DNA from: Bacillota bacterium
GTDB taxonomy: Bacteria > Bacillota > Clostridia > Acetivibrionales > DTU013
DNA: 15,989 nucleotides
Assembly (NCBI GenBank): GCA_023411645.1
Contig: JAEYON010000032.1
Span: 1-15,989, forward strand
Direction: 5' to 3'
The notes under the pieces were generated by a model. It did not search any database. It was not told the DNA's origin and saw only the letters and a list, made by a program, of their open reading frames with translations. Shown here piece by piece: positions 1 through 5,893 of the stretch. The stretch's first letter is position 1. The number at the start of each line of letters is the position of its first letter. The position numbers were made by a program, and so were the translations under genes.

Positions 1-584
1 CTGACATTGGAATTATAAGACCTCTCTTGACATCACAGAATTTGTCAGTTTTAACCGAGGAGGAACTGGAATATCGCAATAACGCACAGGATTGGATTGC
101 TAAAGAAGGAGCATATATGTCTATACAGTCAACAAAGCCTCAAACGATTGCATATGGTCTTTCCGACTCTCCAGTCGGTTTAGCCGGTTGGATTATCGAA
201 AAATTCCGTGATTGGAGTGATTGTGATGGCGACCTCCAAAGACGATTTACTTTTGATGAATTGCTAACTAATATCATGATTTATTGGATTTCAAATACCA
301 TCGGTTCTACAGCCCATGTATATTATGAGAACTCTCATTCCCTACCACCCTTAAATAAAAGAATTGAGACACCTACAGGAATTGCATTACTAGCCTCCGA
401 TGTCCTCAAGCCCCCTAAAGTATGGGCTGAAAAGCAATATAATATCACTCGTTGGACTAATCTTCCACGAGGTGGCCACTTTACAGCTATGGAAGAGCCT
501 GAATTACTTGCAGAGGAAATCCGAGCTTTTTGCAGACCGTTTCGTGAGAAGGGGACTCAGAACCCTCCAATGACACTGGTATGA
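1..584 (+). CDS. Epoxide hydrolase family protein, C-terminal part (5' end outside the window)
   Basis: The frame is open to the left edge (first whole codon at base 3), so this is the 3' part of a longer gene; a TTG at 27 is in frame but is not a convincing start. About 193 residues remain. They match the cap and C-terminal half of microsomal/juvenile-hormone-type epoxide hydrolases, alpha/beta-hydrolase enzymes that open epoxides to diols. Visible hallmarks are the stretch STKPQTIAYGLSDSPVGLAGWIIEKF in two parts (AYGLSDSPVGLAGW then IIEKF), which is characteristic of this family's cap/core boundary, and RGGHFTAMEEPELLAEEIRAF near the end, whose His is the expected catalytic base. The nucleophile Asp and oxyanion segment would lie upstream of the window. 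The tail after the last helix is short (EKGTQNPPMTLV). The next gene starts 55 bases downstream with its own candidate promoter. Family assignment is firm; substrate is unknown. Confidence 0.85.
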   Translation, partial: DIGIIRPLLTSQNLSVLTEEELEYRNNAQDWIAKEGAYMSIQSTKPQTIAYGLSDSPVGLAGWIIEKFRDWSDCDGDLQRRFTFDELLTNIMIYWISNTIGSTAHVYYENSHSLPPLNKRIETPTGIALLASDVLKPPKVWAEKQYNITRWTNLPRGGHFTAMEEPELLAEEIRAFCRPFREKGTQNPPMTLV

Positions 585-588
585 AAAT

Positions 589-616
589 TTGAAAACCTTC
601 AAAGAATAAATAGTAT
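589..616 (+). promoter_or_regulatory. Candidate promoter for the ferritin-like gene
   Basis: TTGAAA at 589-594 and TAGTAT at 611-616 are separated by 16 bases, between the epoxide hydrolase stop and the ferritin-like start. The -35 is good (5/6) and the -10 is weaker (4/6); an alternative -10 (TATATT, 614-619) would give a 19-base spacer. Sequence inspection only. Confidence 0.35.
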
Positions 617-639
617 ATTCTCAAAAAGGATGTGATCTT

Positions 640-954
640 ATGGCACTTTTAGGAAATCCGTTTATAGCAAATGTACCAAGACAAATGTCCAATGAAGAAT
701 TGGCTCAGGCTCTGCGAGTAGATATCGCAGGAGAGCTTGAAGCCATTATTGGATATGAGGCTCACGCGATGGCAACAAGCGATGAACGCGTGAAAAAGAT
801 TCTTTATCATATTGCTGATGAGGAAAGACGACATGTTGGTGAACTGCAGCAACTACTTTACATGATTAGTCCAAGAGAGGCTGAGCATACCGAGAAAGGC
901 AGACAGAAAATCCAACAGCAGCAAGCACAGAATTTTCAGGCCCCATTACAATAG
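640..954 (+). CDS. Small ferritin-like di-iron protein (encapsulated-ferritin-like)
   Basis: A 104-residue protein with a two-helix ferritin-like core. Helix 1 carries GELEAIIGYEAHA (Glu32, Glu34, Tyr39, His42) and helix 2 carries HIADEERRHVGEL (Glu61, Glu62, His65). The ExxH pair plus the upstream Glu is the half-site pattern of encapsulated ferritins (EncFtn), which dimerise to build one ferroxidase centre and oxidise Fe(II). The spacing of Glu32, Glu62 and His65 agrees with that family. Length is typical. The start is ATG with AAGGA nine bases upstream. The C-terminus (QQQQAQNFQAPLQ) shows no clear encapsulin-targeting peptide and no shell gene lies in this window, so packaging is not supported here. 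A hairpin directly follows the stop, so it is probably monocistronic. Alternatives are a short rubrerythrin-type protein or a spore-coat-like ferritin fold. Role inferred: iron or oxidative-stress handling. Confidence 0.75.
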   Translation: MALLGNPFIANVPRQMSNEELAQALRVDIAGELEAIIGYEAHAMATSDERVKKILYHIADEERRHVGELQQLLYMISPREAEHTEKGRQKIQQQQAQNFQAPLQ

Positions 955-957
955 TTG

Positions 958-978
958 AACCGGCTGAAATAGCCGGTT
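958..978 (+). terminator. Hairpin after the ferritin-like gene
   Basis: Perfect 8-bp stem AACCGGCT / AGCCGGTT with a 5-base loop, beginning four bases after the stop. The following T-run is poor (TCTTAACG), so it may be a weak intrinsic terminator. It also faces the opposite-strand fragment that ends at about 995. Confidence 0.6.
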
Positions 979-994
979 CTTAACGTATTGTCAT

Positions 995-1470
995 TCAGCC
1001 TCCACAACATTTTTTGTACTTTTTCACCGCCTGCCACACGGGCATGGTTCATTTTTTCCGACCTTATCACTCCGCGCCTGCTGCGGATTCATCGCAAAGG
1101 TTCCTTGGGCAAAGGGCGCAGGTTTCTTTCTTAGCGTCAACCATACCACAGATGGCGTTTCGATCATGTAACCAAGAAAGTTGACCCAGATGATACTCAT
1201 GAAGGTACTTTGGGTAATACCTGTAGTGATGGCCTTACCGACCCATGTCCAGAATCCCCCATCCAGGCGGATTGCTACTACATCCAGCAGAATATCCATC
1301 GTTACAATAAAGAAACCGGCACAAAGAGCGGTAAGGAATTTCCCAAAGCATAGCTTTTTTGCAAGCTTGATGCCATAAACAGTCAAGCCACCCCACATAA
1401 GCCCACCAAACACCGGGAACGACTCATTAACTAAATAGGTACCACGACTTTCTCCACTAATTATTTGGAA
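995..1470 (-). pseudogene. Broken polytopic membrane protein with frameshifted C-terminal SEC-C zinc motif
   Basis: The longest open stretch is 1413-1024 (129 residues from a GTG without a convincing ribosome site). The same frame is open upstream and reads sensibly (ISGESRGTYLVNESFPVFGG) to about 1470 without a start, so the N-terminus appears lost. Hydrophobic helices plus DILLDVVAIRLDGGFWTW and NFLGYMIETPSVVW resemble the carotenoid-biosynthesis-protein/DUF422 membrane family; this assignment is tentative. The C-terminus enters a SEC-C metal-binding motif, KVGKNEPCPCG, then stops at 1024. In another frame, 1024-995 encodes KKYKKCCGG followed by a stop, exactly the second half of SEC-C. Eight bases separate the halves where the consensus has six, so a frameshift split the motif. 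Upstream homology ends where a recombinase-like remnant begins on the other strand. Most likely dead. Confidence 0.55.
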
Positions 1471-1545
1471 ACCATAACCGAATACGATGAGCAGCTTGTC
1501 CGGTGCTTGATTGAGGAGGTCACCATATACGAGGATATATGTTTT
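1468..1545 (+). pseudogene. Remnant resembling the C-terminus of a large serine recombinase
   Basis: The + strand frame from 1468 reads ETITEYDEQLVRCLIEEV then TIYEDICF. This resembles the (E/F)(Y/F)DExLVRxLIExVTVYED segment near the end of recombinase/resolvase-family proteins of Firmicute mobile elements. Only about 25 residues survive, with no start; afterwards the frame runs antisense into the MerR remnant and loses resemblance. It sits exactly between two other broken genes, as expected for debris of an integrated element. The assignment rests on one short motif, so confidence is moderate. Confidence 0.45.
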
Positions 1546-2166
1546 TATATCCCTTCTTTAAGTATAATAGGAAAATATCTCTGCATTTGCTTATAGCCAA
1601 GTCCCTTTTCTATGTCTTTATAGGCAATATCTCTTCCGTCTTCATATAAGTAGGGCATATTGAACATAACACTGCGGCCTTCGTCAAACACAAAATTAGT
1701 GCTTTCTATCCAGCGGCGAACTTTATCTTCCACTTTATTAATACTCTCGTTATCTTCGTCAATACTGACTGCCATAGCATATAAGCCTCCCGGAAAAACG
1801 AATAATTTAAAGGGGCTTACATCCGAATCGGTAACACCATCTTTAACAGCACATATCCATTCAGCTTTATCGTTTTTAGAAAGCAAAAAATCAAAACAAT
1901 CGAAAATCACACTCTTATACAAATGACAATACTGCCACAGAACGAGAAGTGTTAAAAATACGTTGAATGTCTCTTATGCTGATATTCAACTTACGTAAAA
2001 TGAGTATTTGCTCAAGCCGCCTAACAGCGTTCTCATCGTACATTCTGTATGCATAGTCATCAGTTCGGGTGCTGGATAGCAATCCCATGTCCTCATAATA
2101 ACGCAGCGTACGGGCTGTAATGTCATATTTGCTTGACACATCTTTGATTTTTATTAGATTGTTCAT
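1545..2166 (-). pseudogene. MerR-family regulator with internal deletion and frameshift
   Basis: The N-terminal frame (2166-1915, 83 residues, ATG with AAGGGG nine bases upstream) is a clear MerR winged helix: IKIKDVSSKYDITARTLRYY, then EDMGLLSSTR and RLEQILILRKLNISIRDIQRIF. It ends abruptly after NTSRSVAVLSFV. A second frame (1922-1545, about 125 residues) continues with a GyrI/SOUL-type effector-binding C-terminus: VIFDCFDFLLSKNDKAEW, GGLYAMAVSIDEDNES, RRWIESTNF and GLGYKQMQRYFPI. In intact relatives a coiled-coil dimerisation helix and the first part of the effector domain, roughly 90-110 residues, lie between them. The deletion also shifted the frame. The product would be a DNA-binding domain without its long dimerisation helix, so it is presumably non-functional. 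The MerR-type promoter upstream is intact. Confidence 0.8.
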
Positions 2167-2205
2167 TTGCTTCGACCCCTTCTCTAAATAATCCGGTATA
2201 AACTT

Positions 2206-2236
2206 ATTATAAAGGTTTTCCCAAAGGAAGAGTCAA
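2206..2236 (-). promoter_or_regulatory. MerR-type promoter with 19-bp spacer
   Basis: On the minus strand TTGACT (2236-2231) and TATAAT (2211-2206) are separated by 19 bases. The spacer contains a short dyad (TTCC-N4-GGAA, with flanking partial symmetry). An over-long 19-bp spacer with an internal dyad is the hallmark of promoters controlled by MerR proteins, which twist the DNA to activate. It precedes the broken merR gene by 39 bases, which fits ancestral autoregulation. Confidence 0.7.
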
Positions 2237-2292
2237 GAGGGTAATGAATAAATTTGATTATTCTGAAAAAGCATCTACCCAGCTATGCGACT

Positions 2293-2338
2293 AAAACAGC
2301 AGGTGTATGAACTCTAAAATTCATACACCTGCTGTTTT
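2293..2338 (-). terminator. Perfect 19-bp stem-loop, probable intrinsic terminator
   Basis: The arms 2293-2311 and 2320-2338 are perfectly complementary (19 bp) with an 8-base loop (CTCTAAAA). The arms end in A4/T4, so U-runs exist in both directions. It lies 60 bases beyond the stop of the 675-residue secreted protein and is its likely terminator. On the other side it is downstream of no + strand gene. Confidence 0.85.
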
Positions 2339-2398
2339 TGAGTACAAAATATATCTGACTTCCTCAGTTTGCCCTTTGGAATCCATCAAGGCTGTATT

Positions 2399-4426
2399 TT
2401 ATTTGACCTTTTCTAATAAATATGTCTGACTTGCGTCTGAAGCCTCTGTCCACAGGATAATATTTGTGAAGTCCGCGATTTTTGCTTCGGATATACCTAC
2501 ATAAAGCCCTTTGCTATCCATGATTCGGTAGGTTCCATCTTCCTGCTTTGTTATTGTGAAGGTGATGGCACTTTTGTCAGCTACGGAGCCGGATTGTGTC
2601 AGTACCGTTCCTTTTTCCCCGCCGCTTGTCCACCATTTGCCTGAATGAACACACTGAATGGTGTATTGATCATCTTTCACTTTAGTAATCCTGAATTTTT
2701 CATGATCGCCGCCATTCTTCGTATAAAGAATAAGATTTGCACCATCATTTTTCTTTTTTCCGTTCACATCGATGACGAAGCTTGGGTCCTTTGATGACTT
2801 TATATAGTAAACACCGTCATCCCCCAGTTCATCACTGGTGTATGCAAAGCGCACCGATTTCGGCACATCTGTCAGGGAAAATGTGAACTCTGCATTCTTG
2901 GGAGCATCCATGTTTTTTTGTGCGGACAGGATCAAGGGTGTGCCTTCCTTTACTGTCCCGGAAGCAGTGAGTACCAGACCGGTGTTGGTGGAGGGGCGCA
3001 GACTGTACCTGTTGTTATCAAAAAAACCGCCGTTGTTCTCAAAATAGATATTCCAAAAATATGGACTTTTTACTGCCTTTGTACGTACCCCGCTGGCTGC
3101 GGTGCCGTCTATTCCCAAATACCTTCCGTCCGCCATTCGCAGGGTAACCTTATTGTTCTCCATTCTTTCCACATAAAAGGGCATTTCGTCCCGAAGTTCA
3201 GCGTTTCCTTTTGAATCGATATTCAGTCTTAAGATATCGTTCACGTGATCATACATAAGCGCGTACCAGCCGTCGTGGGATAACAGCAAAGCGTCGGGGT
3301 CTGGAACGTAGTTGACCGGAGCTGAACCGGACGGAACATAGTACTCCTTAAGAGTAGTCTTCGGATCAGTCATCTTCGGTTTAGGTCCGCCGATCTTAGC
3401 CGCTATATCCGCGGGGACTACGAATATTCTTACGATGAAAAAAGCTGCACCGACATTGCCATACTTTGATTTAATCGCCTTGTCACTTGTCGATGTACTA
3501 AAATTATACTCAATACCGTTTTCTACTGTAATAGAACCTCCCTGTGAAATCCCTGCCCTTTTCCAGTCATCGTACTCACTGGCAAATGTTACTGTAGGCC
3601 ACAGGGCGCCATTCCCAAAATATATGGCGTCATAAGGTGCAATCGTATACTCATTTTGCTGCCAATATTCGGTGTCAAATGGAGGTACATACTTGGTGCA
3701 TTTTACCGTTGCACCCTCGGGAACGACTACAAAGTGAACCGTCGTTGCACCAGCCGGGTCGTAAGCAAGAATACGGGAATAGGCGTAAGTATTCGAAATT
3801 TCAAGGGTAAGCAGATTCTCCATGTTGATTGTCCTTTTGGTGCCCCCTTTTGGCTTCGGTGTGGTGCTGCTGCTAGTTGGTGTGGTGCCGCTGCTTCCGG
3901 GCGCATTTCCGGTGTAAGCCACTCCGGGCTGGATGACTGCCTGTCCTGCCGCGCTGTCCCAGTACACATTGAACTGTGAGGCAGTTCCGGAAAGCTTCTG
4001 AGCGAACTCACGCAATTGTATGTAGTTGGTATTGCCGTCAATTAATCGGGCATCCGAAAAAGTAAATACGTTGCTGTTCATCTTAAACTTTGTGCTGCTT
4101 TGCCGGATGTTTGTAGTGTTTTGAAGCTTGGTTTCAGTAACTGTGCCGCTATATGGCTTTCCTGGCTCAATCACGGCAAACTGGCCATCCCAGCCTACAT
4201 CAAACTGGGCGGAGGTGCCGTTCAGCATCGCTGCGATTGCGCGAAGCTGTAAGTAGTTAGTACCGCTTATCGCGTATGCCGCTGTGACAGATACGGACTT
4301 GCCGTTCATCACAAAATTAGTCTTGCTTGGCGCAGCACTGGCTGCAAACGCTGTCGTTGTCAGCATGGTCAACGTCAAGCACAGGGTGAGCAGCATGCTC
4401 ACAAATCGTAATAATCGTAATTTCAT
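2399..4426 (-). CDS. Secreted protein with two copper-amine-oxidase-like repeats and two beta-trefoil regions
   Basis: A 675-residue exported protein. Residues 1-29 form a signal peptide (KLRLLR, hydrophobic core, cleavage near AFA-A). Residues about 35-92 and 112-172 are two copper amine oxidase N-terminal-type repeats; each has TNYLQLR or TNYIQLR, then FDVGWDGQ or FNVYWDSA, then a (V/I)(I/Q)PG segment. These are common cell-surface modules in Clostridia and Paenibacilli. A Pro/Ser/Thr linker (175-196) follows. A central region (197-355) I do not recognise is rich in aromatic beta-strand patterns. About 378-520 and 534-675 look like two ricin-B/fascin-like beta-trefoils (YALMYDH, ADGRYLGIDG; GVYYIKSSKDPSFVIDVNG, GKWWTSGGEKG). 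Trefoils usually bind sugars, so a wall- or glycan-binding role is inferred. No catalytic motif is seen. ATG has GGAAGGAG seven bases upstream; a TATACT lies about 70 bases upstream without a clear -35. Confidence 0.85.
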   Translation of the reverse strand: MKLRLLRFVSMLLTLCLTLTMLTTTAFAASAAPSKTNFVMNGKSVSVTAAYAISGTNYLQLRAIAAMLNGTSAQFDVGWDGQFAVIEPGKPYSGTVTETKLQNTTNIRQSSTKFKMNSNVFTFSDARLIDGNTNYIQLREFAQKLSGTASQFNVYWDSAAGQAVIQPGVAYTGNAPGSSGTTPTSSSTTPKPKGGTKRTINMENLLTLEISNTYAYSRILAYDPAGATTVHFVVVPEGATVKCTKYVPPFDTEYWQQNEYTIAPYDAIYFGNGALWPTVTFASEYDDWKRAGISQGGSITVENGIEYNFSTSTSDKAIKSKYGNVGAAFFIVRIFVVPADIAAKIGGPKPKMTDPKTTLKEYYVPSGSAPVNYVPDPDALLLSHDGWYALMYDHVNDILRLNIDSKGNAELRDEMPFYVERMENNKVTLRMADGRYLGIDGTAASGVRTKAVKSPYFWNIYFENNGGFFDNNRYSLRPSTNTGLVLTASGTVKEGTPLILSAQKNMDAPKNAEFTFSLTDVPKSVRFAYTSDELGDDGVYYIKSSKDPSFVIDVNGKKKNDGANLILYTKNGGDHEKFRITKVKDDQYTIQCVHSGKWWTSGGEKGTVLTQSGSVADKSAITFTITKQEDGTYRIMDSKGLYVGISEAKIADFTNIILWTEASDASQTYLLEKVK

Positions 4427-4601
4427 TGTTTTGCTCCTTCCTCAAGCATTATTGGCAGGACGAATACCGGCCCCGCAAGGCTTTTGCCTGTAGATTCAGT
4501 ATACCTTATTTTACAAGGAAGGAGCTCTCTTTTGCGTGAAATGTAGAGAATTCTGCCCGAAATGCGAAAATTAGGTCTCAAGATCTATCCTGACCGTATC
4601 C

Positions 4602-5753
4602 CTATTTTCTGAAAAAGCCTGATATCAGACCTGCTGCCTTATTTTCATTTTTAAGCTCTACAGCCTTAAACATGCATAATTCATGACAGCACATGCATTC
4701 TATGCAGATATTATAATCAATTCGCTTCGTATCCTTGTCAATTGCCTGTACCGGACAGCTTTCCACACACATATTGCATTTCTTGCATTTATTGGGATTG
4801 ATCCTGGGATGTGTGTTAAAGAAATCGATCACTTTTACCAGGGCTTTACTATTTCGCTTCTTTGCCCCCCTGAAACGCTTGGGCAGTTTAAAACCAGGTA
4901 ACCTGGGGACTTGTTTATAATCACCTGCAAGTATGATCTTATTTAGCCTACCCTCTCCAAGATTCCGTTTCCTAGCTGTTTCCAGTATCGGTACATCTTC
5001 GACATCCATCCCGACCATTTTTGCCGCCACAGCATCCAATGCCAATGGATCTTCGCTTATGAGGATCTTATCAGCGTGATAAATGCTGCCTGCTGTCGGT
5101 CCCTCTCCCTGCATTGCCAGAATTCCATCCATGATATGAAGCTGTATTTTAGTTGCTTTGTGGATATCGGAGATGATTTGCCCAAAATCGCTCGAGTCTG
5201 GAGCCATTTTGTGATACTTGGCCTTCCTTAGCCCAGGTATGCAACCGAATACATTTTTCACAGCTCCGGAAAAAATCTGTGCCGAGTGTGTTTTCAATTT
5301 CGGCAGATTAATAACCACATCAGCATCGAACATCGGCTTTGCTATATGCATCGTTTCTTTACACTGGCTTTCCGGTTTAACAGCCACCACACCTTCGCGG
5401 TCAAAATTCTTTATCTCCGCTCCTTCTTCCTCCGCTATCCTCTCATATCCTGCGACTCTGAAACCCTGCGCAGTAGGGGCTATTCCTGCTATAGCTCCTC
5501 CCGAGCTGTCACCAATCCATACATTGCAGTTCCTGCCTTTCAGTATTCTGACCATCGCCCTGACAAATTCAGCGTGTGTTACAGCAGCCGATTCAGAAGA
5601 CTTGGGTCCGATCAGATTCACCTTAAGGAGTACTTTGTCCTGCGGCTTTACAAACCTATCCCATCCGCCTAGAATCTCTATTGCATTATTGATTTTCTCC
5701 ATTATGGTTTCCTGCTCATAATTTTTACATTCCTGTATGATTACTTTACTCAT
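4602..5753 (-). CDS. DUF362 protein with C-terminal 2x[4Fe-4S] ferredoxin domain
   Basis: A 383-residue cytoplasmic iron-sulfur protein. Residues about 35-285 are the DUF362 domain: KVLLKVNLIGP, VWIGDSSGG, ADVVINLPKLKTH, GAVKNVFGCIPG, and IMDGILAMQGEGPTAG with SEDPLALDAVAA. Residues 318-365 are a bacterial ferredoxin module with two CxxCxxCxxxC sets: Cys323/326/329/333 (followed by Pro) and Cys350/353/356/360, with an extra Cys355. DUF362-ferredoxin fusions are widespread in anaerobes. Their reaction is not established, so I assign electron transfer linked to an unknown reduction only. Start ATG has AGGAGAGG seven bases upstream. It is transcribed in the same direction as the GH5-like gene but sits 140 bases away with its own candidate promoter. 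Length is normal, with no defects. The short C-terminal tail ends GLISGFFRK. Confidence 0.9.
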   Translation of the reverse strand: MSKVIIQECKNYEQETIMEKINNAIEILGGWDRFVKPQDKVLLKVNLIGPKSSESAAVTHAEFVRAMVRILKGRNCNVWIGDSSGGAIAGIAPTAQGFRVAGYERIAEEEGAEIKNFDREGVVAVKPESQCKETMHIAKPMFDADVVINLPKLKTHSAQIFSGAVKNVFGCIPGLRKAKYHKMAPDSSDFGQIISDIHKATKIQLHIMDGILAMQGEGPTAGSIYHADKILISEDPLALDAVAAKMVGMDVEDVPILETARKRNLGEGRLNKIILAGDYKQVPRLPGFKLPKRFRGAKKRNSKALVKVIDFFNTHPRINPNKCKKCNMCVESCPVQAIDKDTKRIDYNICIECMCCHELCMFKAVELKNENKAAGLISGFFRK

Positions 5754-5781
5754 GTGATCGCCTCTCCTGATAAAAATATTT

Positions 5782-5811
5782 AGCGTGCCTATTCCTTCTC
5801 TTTTGCACGCT
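5782..5811 (-). other. Stem-loop in the leader of the DUF362 gene
   Basis: AGCGTGC (5782-5788) pairs with GCACGCT (5805-5811) around a 16-base loop. On the minus strand the stem is followed by AAATATTTTTATC and then the ribosome site. It could be a weak terminator for the upstream GH5-like gene or a leader structure (attenuator); the sequence does not decide. Confidence 0.35.
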
Positions 5812-5825
5812 TATCATTTATTATC

Positions 5826-5854
5826 TTCATATGCTCCACCGTAATAAGTGTCAC
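5826..5854 (-). promoter_or_regulatory. Candidate promoter for the DUF362 gene
   Basis: On the minus strand GTGACA (5854-5849) and TATGAA (5831-5826) are separated by 17 bases. The -35 matches 5/6 and the -10 matches 4/6. It lies in the 140-base gap after the GH5-like stop and upstream of the leader stem-loop. Confidence 0.35.
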
Positions 5855-5893
5855 ATTATTTTTTCCTCACCCATTCCACACAGCCGCTAAGTA

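Noticed and set aside
4478..4489. A small hairpin (AGGC-TTTT-GCCT) in the leader of the secreted protein gene, considered as part of a c-di-GMP-type riboswitch.
   Set aside because: The conserved GEMM core (paired P1b/P2 with GCAAA and CGCAAAGC blocks) is not present; only a four-base stem is seen.
4536..4574. A 12-codon frame (GTG start) encoding VKCREFCPKCEN after AAGGAAGGAG on the + strand.
   Set aside because: It has a good-looking ribosome site and a CPKC motif, but it is too short, antisense to the upstream region of the secreted-protein gene, and lacks any promoter or partner. Chance or a fossil zinc ribbon cannot be separated.
5218..5721. A 167-codon open frame antisense to the DUF362 gene.
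   Set aside because: The opposite strand has clear DUF362 motifs and a good ribosome site. The antisense frame gives a Ser/Pro-rich protein without family features.
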